Positions 1 through 9,322 of a stretch of DNA of 36,406 bases are shown here, piece after piece. The DNA is taken from NCBI GenBank assembly GCA_944392155.1, contig CALXVR010000018.1, positions 1-36,406 on the forward strand, read 5' to 3'. Source of the stretch: an uncultured Alphaproteobacteria bacterium. GTDB lineage: Bacteria > Pseudomonadota > Alphaproteobacteria > RF32 > CAG-239. The translations under genes and the position numbers were made by a program. The notes below the pieces were generated by a model. That model had not been told where the DNA came from. It did not search any database and saw nothing but the letters and a program-made list of their open reading frames with translations. Each line of letters begins with the position of its first letter. Position 1 is the stretch's first letter.

Positions 1-2
1 TG

Positions 3-323
3 TTGCTTTACTCTTTTCCGCTCAGCGAAACAGCGCGCGAAAGGCTTAATATTATGCGCGAAACCGAAGACGGTTTTTTGATTGCCGAAAAAGACTTGGA
101 ACTCCGCGGCGGCGGTGAAATTCTCGGTACCAGACAATCGGGCTTTTGCGAATTTAGAATTGCTGATATGAACGAACATAAACATCTGCTCTACACCGCA
201 AACAAAGACGCACAAATGATTGTGTCTCAAGATGAGAAACTTGCCACCCCGCGCGGTGCGGCTTTGCGCATTTTGCTCTATCTGTTTGAACGCGATGAAG
301 CGGTTAAAACTTACCAGCAATAA
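3..323 (+). CDS. recG: RecG ATP-dependent DNA helicase, C-terminal end (5' truncated by window)
   Basis: This is the last 106 or so residues of RecG, the helicase that remodels stalled replication forks and branched recombination intermediates. The frame is open from the window edge, so the first codon shown (TTG, read here as an internal Leu) is not a start. The sequence LSETARERLNIMRETEDGF, then AEKDLELRGGGEILGTRQSG, matches the end of helicase motif VI and the following RecG-specific segment, including the conserved RGxGExLGxxQSG pattern. The conserved C-terminal LLYLFERDEA is also present. The gene ends at TAA and is followed at once by a strong hairpin terminator shared with the convergent fadL-like gene. 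Mfd is the main alternative, but the C-terminal LLYLFERDEA ending fits RecG better. Confidence 0.9.
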   Translation: MLYSFPLSETARERLNIMRETEDGFLIAEKDLELRGGGEILGTRQSGFCEFRIADMNEHKHLLYTANKDAQMIVSQDEKLATPRGAALRILLYLFERDEAVKTYQQ

Positions 324-327
324 AAAA

Positions 328-359
328 AAGCCCTCTTGTTTGAGAGGGCTTTGTTTTTT
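328..359. terminator. Bidirectional intrinsic terminator between recG and the fadL-like gene
   Basis: A perfect 9-bp stem (328-336 with 343-351, loop 337-342) is flanked by an A-run on the left (322-329) and a T-run on the right (354-359). It can therefore terminate recG on the plus strand and the fadL-like gene on the minus strand. The stop codon of the minus-strand gene lies inside the T-run. Confidence 0.88.
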
Positions 360-1647
360 AGAAGTTGTAGTTGATTGAGGCGGCTAGGATATGAATGTCA
401 TTTTCATAATCCGCATGCAATGTGCCTCTTGCGGCATCACCATCATGCATACCGTTCAACTTAACTTTACCTTTATCAGCGCGAATATAGGTATAACCAA
501 CGTTAAATGTCCATTTTTCATCATACTTATATTCGACACCGGCTGAATACCATAATCTGTCCGCATCCGGAATACGCGGCGTGCGATATTCCTGTCCTAC
601 GGCGCTTTGGTCAACGGCAAAACCGGCTCTCAACTTCCACTGGTCATCAACCTTGTAGCTGGCACCGATAGAATAAAAGGTCGTGTCTTTCCATTTTTCT
701 TCGGTTACATTGTCCAGACCTTTGTCGCCTTTAATGCGCAGTTCTTCAAACGAAGACCAATAAGTGCGTCCAAACTCTGCCATAACCGACCATTTATCAT
801 TAATATCATGATAAGCACCGATGGTTAAGTTTGCCGGCGTGGTCAAACGAGCTGAAATATCTTGGTTTGCCAAATCTCTCATCAGCCCCTCAAACTCAAT
901 ATCACCTTTGAGTTTGTGCTTAATCTGGCTGCGATAGCCGACACCAAAGCGGGTTTGCGGTGTTAGCTCATACAAAGCGCCTAACTGATAACCAATGTCA
1001 AAAGTATCACCCTCAAGACGAGCTTTATCTTCCAATCCCGGAATTACACCGCCCGTGGCTTGGTTCGGAATACGGGTTGCGTTACGCAACGTAGCTTTAA
1101 TATATTGCATTTGCAAACCGGCACCCAAGGACAACTCATCCGTTGCCTTATAAGCCACCATCGGCGTTACGGTAACCGTGGTTACTTTTGACAAAGTTCC
1201 GTGAAAACGACCTGCCCAAAGATCATTATATTTGGTTATCATTCCATAAGGCACATTGAGTGATAAGCCTAATGTAAATCTGTCATCCAACTGGTGCGAC
1301 ATGTACATCGCCGGAGCAACCGCGGCATGTACAATATCTCCGGTATAGCCGGAATCTTGAAATCCGGGAAAATCATCTCCGGGGATAATCGTATCAGCAT
1401 GCGCTCTTTTGGCTCGTGAGCGAGGTGCTATCCATGTACCTCCTACCGAAACCTTCGTGCCTTTATGGCGGGTTAAACCTGCGGGGTTGAAATAAGAATA
1501 AGAAATATCTTCGGCTCCGGCCGTGGCTCCGGCAAAGGCATTACCTTGCGCCGCAGCAGATTGTTCTTTAAGGTTGAAACCGGAAGCCAAGGCATCTGAA
1601 CAAACCAGAATTGTTCCAACTGCCGTTAAAGTTAAAAGTTTTTTCAT
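358..1647 (-). CDS. FadL/OmpP1/TodX-family outer-membrane transport protein
   Basis: A 429-residue outer-membrane beta-barrel of the FadL family, which moves long-chain fatty acids or other hydrophobic compounds across the outer membrane. A signal peptide covers about residues 1-21 (hydrophobic core, then ALA-SGF). The mature N-terminus carries the family hallmark: GFNLKEQSAAAQGNAFAGA followed by AEDISYSYFNPAGLTR, which in FadL forms the plug and hatch. The chain ends in Phe (NYNF), as expected for BAM-inserted barrels, and its length matches the family (about 420-450). The ATG at 1647 has no strong ribosome binding site. A promoter and a tandem repeat lie upstream. The downstream gene on the other strand is convergent and shares its terminator. 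Substrate specificity cannot be read from the sequence; it may supply fatty acids to the Aas-like enzyme encoded divergently. Confidence 0.9.
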   Translation of the reverse strand: MKKLLTLTAVGTILVCSDALASGFNLKEQSAAAQGNAFAGATAGAEDISYSYFNPAGLTRHKGTKVSVGGTWIAPRSRAKRAHADTIIPGDDFPGFQDSGYTGDIVHAAVAPAMYMSHQLDDRFTLGLSLNVPYGMITKYNDLWAGRFHGTLSKVTTVTVTPMVAYKATDELSLGAGLQMQYIKATLRNATRIPNQATGGVIPGLEDKARLEGDTFDIGYQLGALYELTPQTRFGVGYRSQIKHKLKGDIEFEGLMRDLANQDISARLTTPANLTIGAYHDINDKWSVMAEFGRTYWSSFEELRIKGDKGLDNVTEEKWKDTTFYSIGASYKVDDQWKLRAGFAVDQSAVGQEYRTPRIPDADRLWYSAGVEYKYDEKWTFNVGYTYIRADKGKVKLNGMHDGDAARGTLHADYENDIHILAASINYNF

Positions 1648-1676
1648 AAGTCATACTTCGGTTGTTAGTCCTACAT

Positions 1677-1706
1677 AACATATTGTGCTGATTTTTATCT
1701 TGCCAA
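1677..1706 (-). promoter_or_regulatory. Predicted promoter of the fadL-like gene
   Basis: Read on the minus strand, TTGGCA (1706-1701) is followed after 18 bp by TATGTT (1682-1677). This places the start of transcription near 1670, about 23 nt upstream of the ATG. The -35 lies next to the tandem TTGTAACAA repeat. Assigned by pattern only. Confidence 0.5.
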
Positions 1707-1727
1707 ATTGTAACAATTTGTAACAAT
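1707..1727. repeat. Tandem TTGTAACAA repeat next to the fadL-like promoter
   Basis: Two exact copies of TTGTAACAA (1708-1716 and 1718-1726) sit 10 bp apart, one helical turn, directly upstream of the predicted -35. Each half is a near palindrome. The spacing and place suggest a regulator binding site, but no regulator can be named. Confidence 0.45.
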
Positions 1728-1876
1728 CGGCAGAATTGATTGTAATAATTGTTCACATTATGTTACTGTTTTTCTTGTATAACTTCGTATGTTAAAAATC
1801 AATCTTTTAAATTATCCCCTCTGGAAAACGTTTAACTTTCTTATATATTTCAATAAATTATACCAAATTTTTAAGC

Positions 1877-1903
1877 TTGACAAAATTTGCGCCAAAATAT
1901 CAC
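1877..1903 (+). promoter_or_regulatory. Possible promoter of the aas-like gene
   Basis: A perfect TTGACA (1877-1882) is followed after a short 15-bp spacer by TATCAC (1898-1903). The rest of the 319-bp gap between the two divergent genes (1648-1966) is AT-rich and shows no gene or strong hairpin. The short spacer makes this a weak call. Confidence 0.35.
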
Positions 1904-1966
1904 TTTACAAAATAATGGCTTTTTGTTTACATAAAGTATTATTGATTAATTGCGGAGAATTTTGAT

Positions 1967-4147
1967 TTGAGGGACTTCGTACGTTTTTGCCTGAGACTCT
2001 TTTTCAGGTGCTTTAAGGTCAGATGTTATATTGACTTTAGCGAAAAATATCTGCCTCAAAAAGGCGTTTATGTATCTAACCATGTGTCTTTTCTTGACCC
2101 TGTTTTGCTGTTTGCTTTCTTGCCGGGAAATCCTGTCTTTGCGCTGAACGGACATTTGTACCGCAAAAGATGGATACGCTTTTTTATGCGAACAGCAGAT
2201 ATTGTGCTCTTTAATCCAATTGAACCAAGTGATATCAAAGAGTTAATCGGCGTTGTTGAAAGTGGTCGGCTCTGTGTTATCTTTGCCGAAGGTCGTGTTA
2301 CTGAAAACGGCGGATTGATGAAGATTTATGAAGCGCCGGGATTGGTTGCCGATAAATCTAAGGCTCCGATTATTCCTGTTTGGATTAATGGTCCTCAATA
2401 TGGCTATTTTTCTAAAACAAAAGGAAAACTTCCGCATCGTCCTTTGCCAAAGATGAAAATTACGGTCGGAAAGCCTCGCAGCTTTAAGCTTAAAGATGAA
2501 CTCCGTCGCCAACGTGACCACATCAGCAATGAAGTTTATATGATTTTGCGCGAGATGTCCTTTGAATGTAACTATAACCCAAATATCTCGCTTTTTGCTC
2601 AGCTAATGAAAACAGCTAAGGTACACTCCAAAAAAGGTTTGTATAAACGTCCGCATTTTGTGGAAGATATTCAACGTGTGCCCAACACATATAAAGACAT
2701 TATCATCAAGTCTTTTGTTTTGGGAAAATATTTTAAAAGACGTACGCCGCAAGGCGAACCCGTGGCTATTTTATTGCCAAACTCCATTGCGGCGGTTTGC
2801 TCCTTTTTTGGATTGTCTGCTTATGACAGAATTCCCGTGATGCTTAATTTCTCTGTCGGGGCTAAAAATATGGCCTCTATGTGCAAAACTGCCGAAGTTC
2901 GCATGGTGATTACTTCATCTACTTTCATTAAAACAGCTAAACTTGAAAGCACTATTGAGGTCTTGAAGGCTTACGGCTTGAAGATTGTTTATTTGGAGTC
3001 TTTGCGCAAAGAAATCGGCTTATGGGATAAAATTAATGCCTATCTGCGCTACAAAATTAAACGTGTGCCGCATAAAGACGGCGGAAACAAAAAAGCCGTT
3101 ATTCTTTTCACATCCGGTTCAGAAGGTGCTCCTAAGGCCGTCGTTTTAAGCCATGCAAACATTATCTCAAACATTAAGCAAATGTCCGCCATTGAAACAA
3201 TTAACACGACGGATACGGTGTTTAATGCTTTGCCGATGTTCCACAGTTTTGGTCTGACGGTGGGAACTTTGTTCCCGCTTCTGGAGGGTGCGAAGCTTTT
3301 CCTATATCCTTCTCCCCTACACTATCGCGTTGTGGCTGAAATTGTTTATGAAATAGGCGCTACAATTATGTTTGGTACGGATACTTTCTTCCGTGGTTAT
3401 GCTAAAATTGCGCATCCGTTCGATTTCCACAATGTGCGCTTTATGTTTGGCGGAGCGGAAGCTGTTAAACCCGATACTCGTAATATGTGGATGGAGCGTT
3501 TGGGAATCCGCGTTTTGGAAGCATATGGCGCAACAGAATGCTCTCCCGTTGTTACGGCCAACAACCGTATCTTTAACCGCTTTGGTTCAATCGGTAAGCT
3601 TTTACCGGCAATTCAATATAAAATTGAGCCTGTTGAAGGTATTGAAAAAGGCGGTGAACTGGTAATTAAAGGACCCAACATCATGCTCGGCTATATTATG
3701 CCCGACAACCCCGGGAAGCTCGTTCCGCTTGAAGGTGGTTGGTATCATACCGGAGATGTAGTAGATATTGATGAAATCGGCTTTGTTTACATCAAAGACC
3801 GTATCAAACGCTTTGCCAAAATCGGCGGCGAAATGGTCTCGCTTAATGCCGTTCATGAAATGGTTTGCAAGGCTTATGAGTGGATGGGCGCAGAATTTCA
3901 ATATGGCGTTGTTGCCGTGCCACACGAGAGCAAAGGCGAACAGATTGTTTTGGTTACCAACAACAACCAAGTTACTCAAGATGTTTTGCACTCTTATATC
4001 AAAAACAACGGAATGTCCGAGCTCTTCTTGCCAAGGGTGATTCTTTATAAAGAAAAACTCCCTGTTTTTGCAACAGGAAAAGCGGATAATGTAACCCTGA
4101 AAAAAGAGGTTATGGAAGAACTTAAAATAAATTCCACTGCGGAATAA
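1967..4147 (+). CDS. aas: Aas-like bifunctional acyltransferase / acyl-ACP synthetase
   Basis: A 726-residue two-domain enzyme laid out like E. coli Aas (719 aa), which re-acylates lysophospholipids using acyl groups activated as acyl-ACP. The N-terminal PlsC-type domain (about residues 20-200) has the acyltransferase motif NHVSFLD (His39, Asp44) and FAEGRVT (about 106-112) in place of the usual FPEGTR. The C-terminal adenylate-forming domain (about 240-726) shows the phosphate-binding LFTSGSEGAPK, the YGATECSP motif, the GDVVDID motif and the late KRFAKIGGEMVS/GKAD segments. The start is a TTG at 1967 with GGAG nine bases upstream; no better ATG exists before the acyltransferase domain. The gene is single, with its own terminator. 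A long-chain acyl-CoA rather than acyl-ACP specificity cannot be excluded. Confidence 0.85.
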   Translation: MRDFVRFCLRLFFRCFKVRCYIDFSEKYLPQKGVYVSNHVSFLDPVLLFAFLPGNPVFALNGHLYRKRWIRFFMRTADIVLFNPIEPSDIKELIGVVESGRLCVIFAEGRVTENGGLMKIYEAPGLVADKSKAPIIPVWINGPQYGYFSKTKGKLPHRPLPKMKITVGKPRSFKLKDELRRQRDHISNEVYMILREMSFECNYNPNISLFAQLMKTAKVHSKKGLYKRPHFVEDIQRVPNTYKDIIIKSFVLGKYFKRRTPQGEPVAILLPNSIAAVCSFFGLSAYDRIPVMLNFSVGAKNMASMCKTAEVRMVITSSTFIKTAKLESTIEVLKAYGLKIVYLESLRKEIGLWDKINAYLRYKIKRVPHKDGGNKKAVILFTSGSEGAPKAVVLSHANIISNIKQMSAIETINTTDTVFNALPMFHSFGLTVGTLFPLLEGAKLFLYPSPLHYRVVAEIVYEIGATIMFGTDTFFRGYAKIAHPFDFHNVRFMFGGAEAVKPDTRNMWMERLGIRVLEAYGATECSPVVTANNRIFNRFGSIGKLLPAIQYKIEPVEGIEKGGELVIKGPNIMLGYIMPDNPGKLVPLEGGWYHTGDVVDIDEIGFVYIKDRIKRFAKIGGEMVSLNAVHEMVCKAYEWMGAEFQYGVVAVPHESKGEQIVLVTNNNQVTQDVLHSYIKNNGMSELFLPRVILYKEKLPVFATGKADNVTLKKEVMEELKINSTAE

Positions 4148-4152
4148 ATACG

Positions 4153-4178
4153 AAAGCCCCCTAAAGGGGGCTTTTTTT
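4153..4178 (+). terminator. Intrinsic terminator after the aas-like gene
   Basis: A perfect 9-bp stem, AAAGCCCCC (4153-4161) with its complement (4166-4174), around a TAAA loop, followed by T residues to 4178. It lies six bases after the TAA. Confidence 0.9.
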
Positions 4179-4202
4179 GCGTGTAATAATTCGTAATTTT
4201 AT

Positions 4203-4231
4203 TTGGTTTGTCAAAACAATTTGAATATTCA
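4203..4231 (+). promoter_or_regulatory. Possible promoter of the acyltransferase-glmS unit
   Basis: TTGGTT (4203-4208), a 17-bp spacer, then TATTCA (4226-4231) lie between the aas terminator and the start of the acyltransferase gene at 4270. Both boxes are partial matches. This is the only reasonable site in the 90-bp gap. Confidence 0.3.
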
Positions 4232-4269
4232 AAAATATCCTCAGTTGATTAATTGTGGAGTTTTTGAAT

Positions 4270-4794
4270 ATGAAACACGGAAAGAATTTTACACTCGGCG
4301 AGTATGTCGTTATTAAAAAACCTGAATTGGTTGAAGTTGGCAACAATGTGCGCATTGCGGATTTTTGCCGCATTTCTTCCGCTTGCCATATCGGTTCTGA
4401 CTGCGAGATTGCTCCCGGAACTTATATTGCCGGCGGTGATGGTAAATACACCTTTGAGATGGGCGATTGTTCAAGCTTGGCTGCAGGCGTTAAAGTTTGG
4501 CTCAGCAGTAACGACTATGTAAACGAACTAGTTACGCACTCCATTCCCGAAGTTAAAGAAATTCAGGGTAATGTCAAACTCGGCAAATATACCGGCGTGG
4601 GCACAAACTCCGTCATTATGCCTAACAATGATATTCCCGAAGGTGTTTGCATCGGCGCGCTCAGCTTTGTTCCATCAAACTACAAATTTGAACCTTGGAC
4701 AGTTTATGCCGGAAGACCTATCCGTCCCATAAAAAAACGCAACAAAACAAACGTCATCAACACCTTGCGCAAAATCGGCTATATCAAGGAGTAA
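4270..4794 (+). CDS. Left-handed beta-helix (hexapeptide-repeat) acyltransferase
   Basis: A 174-residue protein with the hexapeptide pattern of left-handed beta-helix acyltransferases: GNNVRIADFCRISSACHIG near the N-terminus and VKLGKYTGVGTNSVIMPNN, VCIGALSFV and YAGRPIRPIKKR near the C-terminus. The ending resembles the SVV...G.PAK.IK.R tail of sugar O- or N-acetyltransferases of the WbbJ/maltose-acetyltransferase type. The His in VTHSIPE may be the catalytic His, although the usual following Pro is Ser here. ATG 4270 is chosen because GGAG lies nine bases upstream; the GTG at 4255 would overlap that site. Its stop is five bases before glmS, whose ribosome binding site lies in its last codons, so the two are probably co-translated and this enzyme may act on an amino sugar. 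The acceptor is unknown. Confidence 0.75.
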   Translation: MKHGKNFTLGEYVVIKKPELVEVGNNVRIADFCRISSACHIGSDCEIAPGTYIAGGDGKYTFEMGDCSSLAAGVKVWLSSNDYVNELVTHSIPEVKEIQGNVKLGKYTGVGTNSVIMPNNDIPEGVCIGALSFVPSNYKFEPWTVYAGRPIRPIKKRNKTNVINTLRKIGYIKE

Positions 4795-4799
4795 AAAAG

Positions 4800-6641
4800 A
4801 TGTGTGGTTTAATTGGATATATCGGCAATAATGCCGTTGCACCTACTCTCTTATCCGGTCTAAAAAATCTTGAATATCGTGGCTATGATTCTGCCGGTAT
4901 TGCACTAAACGACAATAATATGATTGATGTTTTCAAAGCTAAAGGCAAGCTTGAAAACCTGAAAAATCTGCTTGAGACACAATCTGCTAAGCTTGGTTCT
5001 TCTCACATCGGAATTGGTCATATTCGTTGGGCAACGCATGGTAAGGCAACAACCGAAAATGCACATCCGCATCTTTCTAATGACGGAAAGCTTGTTTTGG
5101 TCCACAACGGAATTATTGAAAACTATCAGGAGCTTCGCAAGGAACTGCAAGCAGAAGGCTTTGTTTTTCATTCGGAAACGGATACGGAAACCGCCGTTCA
5201 CCTCATTGACAGAGAATATAAAAAATCTCATTCCTTGGAACAAGCCGTTATATCTGCGGTTAAGCAACTCCGCGGTGCTTTTGCTTTTTGTATTATGCAC
5301 CAAGATGAGCCGGATAAGATTATTGCCGTGCGCAAAAATGCACCCTTGATTATCGGTATCGGCAATAATGAAAACTATATTGCCAGCGATATTCCCGCAA
5401 TCATCGGCAAAGTCAGCGGTATTATCCACTTGGCTGACAACGAGCTGGCCCTTGTTCGGCAAGACAGCGTTGAGGTTAAAAAGCTCAGCGGAGAGCCGGT
5501 GATTAAACCGATTGAGAAAATTGAGTTTTCACCAGATGTTATCAGCAAGCTCGGTTACAAGCATTTTATGCTCAAGGAAATTAATGAACAACCAAATATC
5601 TTACGTCAATGTCTGGCGGCGCATATTCCGGCGGTTGACCAACCTGTTGCTCTTAACGAATGTCTGATTAATCTTGATTTTGCAAAGATTAAAAACATCA
5701 GCATTATCGCTTGCGGTACATCTTTACACGCGGCGGCTTTTGCGCAAAACTTGTGGGAGGAATGGTTGCATCTTCCCGTACATATTGAGGCCGCCAGTGA
5801 ATATATTTATAAGCATAATCTGACTGATGAGAACTCTTTGGTTATCGGAATCTCACAATCTGGGGAAACGGCTGATACGATTACCGCAGTCAAACAAGCG
5901 CAAGAAAAAGGCGCTCAGCTCTTGCTTCTGACCAATAGAACAGACTCAAGCATTACACGTTACAGCGAGAATGTTATTCCGCTTAATGCCGGGATTGAGG
6001 TTAGTGTTGCCGCAACGAAGTCTTATACGGCTCAGCTGGCCGCGCTTTATTGGTTCGGGCTCTATTGGGCTGAGCAAATATCTTCCCTTTCTCAAGGACA
6101 GCTCCAAGCTATTAAGCAATCTTTGCTTGAGCTTCCGGCTTTGGCTGAAGAAGTTTTGAGCCATTCAGCCGATATTAAAGCCTTGGCTGATAAGCTCAAA
6201 AATTATCATAACTTCGTATATATGGCACGAGGCATTAATCTGACTTGCGCTTTGGAAGGCGCGCTCAAGCTCAAAGAAATCAGCTATATTAATGCGAATG
6301 CTTATGCTGCCGGTGAGCTTAAGCATGGACCAATTGCGCTTTTGGATGAAAATATGCCGGTTATGGCTATTTTGGGCTCCGGAATTACACTTTCCAAAAT
6401 GATTTCTAACTGCGCCGAAGCCAAAGCTCGTAATGCACCGTTAATCGCCGTTGCTTCGGAAAAAGAAGACTTGCCGCAGGATTTGTTTGATTATCTGATT
6501 AAAATTCCTGATGCTTCTCATGGTATTTTTCCGATATTGGCTAACCTGCCCTTGCAGCTTTTGGCCTACTATATTGCCGATGGCTTGGGACGCGAAGTTG
6601 ACCAACCGAGAAACTTGGCAAAATCAGTTACCGTTGAGTAA
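4800..6641 (+). CDS. glmS: Glutamine-fructose-6-phosphate aminotransferase (isomerising)
   Basis: GlmS makes glucosamine-6-phosphate from fructose-6-phosphate and glutamine, the first step towards UDP-GlcNAc for peptidoglycan and lipid A. The 613-residue protein begins MCGLIGYIG, so Cys2 is exposed as the glutaminase nucleophile after Met removal; this fixes the start at ATG 4800, with AAGGAG at 4786-4791. The N-terminal glutaminase domain has LEYRGYDSAGIA, HIRWATHG and HNGIIENY. Two sugar-isomerase (SIS) domains follow, with CGTSLHAA, SQSGETADT and VAATKSYTAQ. The end, DQPRNLAKSVTVE, is the family signature. Length matches E. coli (609). I see no glmS-ribozyme-like structure upstream, and there is no room for one because the coding region before it ends five bases away. 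Confidence 0.97.
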   Translation: MCGLIGYIGNNAVAPTLLSGLKNLEYRGYDSAGIALNDNNMIDVFKAKGKLENLKNLLETQSAKLGSSHIGIGHIRWATHGKATTENAHPHLSNDGKLVLVHNGIIENYQELRKELQAEGFVFHSETDTETAVHLIDREYKKSHSLEQAVISAVKQLRGAFAFCIMHQDEPDKIIAVRKNAPLIIGIGNNENYIASDIPAIIGKVSGIIHLADNELALVRQDSVEVKKLSGEPVIKPIEKIEFSPDVISKLGYKHFMLKEINEQPNILRQCLAAHIPAVDQPVALNECLINLDFAKIKNISIIACGTSLHAAAFAQNLWEEWLHLPVHIEAASEYIYKHNLTDENSLVIGISQSGETADTITAVKQAQEKGAQLLLLTNRTDSSITRYSENVIPLNAGIEVSVAATKSYTAQLAALYWFGLYWAEQISSLSQGQLQAIKQSLLELPALAEEVLSHSADIKALADKLKNYHNFVYMARGINLTCALEGALKLKEISYINANAYAAGELKHGPIALLDENMPVMAILGSGITLSKMISNCAEAKARNAPLIAVASEKEDLPQDLFDYLIKIPDASHGIFPILANLPLQLLAYYIADGLGREVDQPRNLAKSVTVE

Positions 6642-6645
6642 AATT

Positions 6646-6671
6646 AAAGCCCTCTGCAAAGAGGGCTTTTT
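6646..6671. terminator. Bidirectional intrinsic terminator between glmS and the nitroreductase gene
   Basis: A 10-bp perfect stem (6646-6655 with 6660-6669) is closed by the stable GCAA tetraloop (6656-6659) and followed by T residues. The A-run to the left is short, so termination of the minus-strand nitroreductase gene, which ends at 6673, is likely weaker. Confidence 0.85.
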
Positions 6672-6672
6672 C

Positions 6673-7188
6673 TTACCAATGATTATAATGTACTTTATTG
6701 GGCTTAAACCTATCATTGGGCTGTGAAGGCTGAAAATCCGGATAGCCAATCACAATCAGGTTCAAAGGTGTAATATACTCCGGTAAACCCAAAAGTTTTT
6801 TGAACTTCTCAACTCTGTCTTCTTGCGGATAAACGCCACACCAGCAAGCTCCCAACCCTTTTGCATGGCAAGCGAGCAACAAATTTTCTGAAGCTGCTGC
6901 CGTATCTCCGACCCAATAGTCCGGTGCATGTTGTTCATTTAAGTTTCCGCAAACAAAAACTGCCAGAGACGCGTCTTCTATAAATCCGGCGTAAGGATGA
7001 AGCTCGGCAATTTTTCCAAACATATTCTTATCATTGACAACAACAAACTCCCACGGCTGTTTGTTTCTTGCCGAAGGCGCATGCATAGCTGCGTCTAAAA
7101 TAAATTTTATATCCTCATCAGGAATGGTTTTGTCTTTAACAAATTTTCTGATTGAGCGGCGGGTTAGTATTCCTTCTCCGAGTTCCAT
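6673..7188 (-). CDS. Nitroreductase-family FMN oxidoreductase
   Basis: A 171-residue NAD(P)H-dependent flavoprotein of the nitroreductase superfamily. The N-terminal RRSIRKFVKDKTIPDEDI is the family's RRSxRxF motif that binds the FMN phosphate. The segment AAMHAPSARNKQPWEFVVV holds the conserved APSARNxQPW motif, and GLGACWCGVYPQEDR and LNLIVIGYP match the C-terminal half. The length (about 170) fits the small ferredoxin-like or rubredoxin-associated subgroup often found in anaerobes. ATG 7188 has AAGGAG seven bases upstream (7195-7200). The gene is alone on its strand, between glmS and the atp operon. The physiological substrate cannot be deduced. Confidence 0.88.
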   Translation of the reverse strand: MELGEGILTRRSIRKFVKDKTIPDEDIKFILDAAMHAPSARNKQPWEFVVVNDKNMFGKIAELHPYAGFIEDASLAVFVCGNLNEQHAPDYWVGDTAAASENLLLACHAKGLGACWCGVYPQEDRVEKFKKLLGLPEYITPLNLIVIGYPDFQPSQPNDRFKPNKVHYNHW

Positions 7189-7270
7189 CGTCTTCTCCTT
7201 GCTGTTTTTTTTGTTCCTTTAATTTAAGAAATGAATCTTACTTATTCAATAAGCCAACTTTTTTTTATTT

Positions 7271-7294
7271 AATCAAAACCCCTCTTCCGAGGGG
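7271..7294 (-). terminator. Terminator of the atpHAGDC operon
   Basis: On the minus strand a 6-bp GC-rich stem (7294-7289 with 7284-7279) with a GGAA loop is followed by TTTT and an AT-rich tail. It lies 8 bases after the atpC stop codon. The T-run is short, so efficiency is uncertain. Confidence 0.65.
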
Positions 7295-7301
7295 CTTTGA
7301 C

Positions 7302-7685
7302 TTAAACTTCTTTATTTCCGAAAGTTTGGATATAATCTATTATCATCTGGTAATAGGCTTTGTCTTCATCATAAATCGCAGCATCACGCTTGGCTGTGGC
7401 TTTCTCAACGCTCGTATTTTCATAAGCGACAACTTTCTCCGTTGATATTGCGCAACGGTTGCGCGCAATATCCGCAATGCCGCCTTTAATAAAATAGCGC
7501 TCCACAACCTTATCCGATTTATCCAAGATCTGCACCAGACCGTTGCGCAACTGTACCAGCGTCGGCGCACGGTCCACCAAAACCGTTAAATCACCTTTAA
7601 CTCCGGGAACAACAACTTTCGGCGCCATAGATGTTCGATAAATCTTGTATGGACGTGATATTCTGAAGATAATGCCTTTTTCCAT
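7302..7685 (-). CDS. atpC: F1 ATP synthase epsilon subunit
   Basis: A 127-residue epsilon subunit, part of the central stalk of the F1 sector that couples rotation to catalysis and can inhibit ATP hydrolysis. The N-terminal beta-sandwich is recognisable from VVPGVKGDLTVLVDRAPTLVQLRNG, which matches the family's PG..G.fgvl..Hap....L..G pattern, with Arg in place of the usual His. The C-terminal helical hairpin is short, so the protein is a few residues below the usual 130-140. It is the last gene of the operon, 33 bases after atpD, with an AGAGG site before its ATG. The call rests on both the position and the N-terminal domain. Confidence 0.9.
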   Translation of the reverse strand: MEKGIIFRISRPYKIYRTSMAPKVVVPGVKGDLTVLVDRAPTLVQLRNGLVQILDKSDKVVERYFIKGGIADIARNRCAISTEKVVAYENTSVEKATAKRDAAIYDEDKAYYQMIIDYIQTFGNKEV

Positions 7686-7718
7686 TCTTTAACCTCTTTC
7701 AGAAACAGGAAGAAACCG

Positions 7719-9308
<1,590 letters not shown>

Positions 9309-9322
9309 CTAATTTTCATCAC

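Noticed and set aside
33..323. Separate small gene starting inside the first 323 bases
   Set aside because: The sequence is continuous with the RecG C-terminus from the window edge; the first methionines are internal.
4255..4269. GTG start at 4255 for the acyltransferase
   Set aside because: The GTG overlaps the GGAG sequence that is correctly spaced for the ATG at 4270.
4180..4269. glmS-type ribozyme or riboswitch upstream of the glmS unit
   Set aside because: The gap is only about 90 bases, AT-rich, and shows no conserved ribozyme core; none is expected in this group.
4695..4799. N-terminal extension of glmS by 35 residues
   Set aside because: GlmS needs Cys at position 2 as nucleophile; MCGLIGYIG at 4800 with AAGGAG fixes the start, and the extension would overlap the acyltransferase gene.
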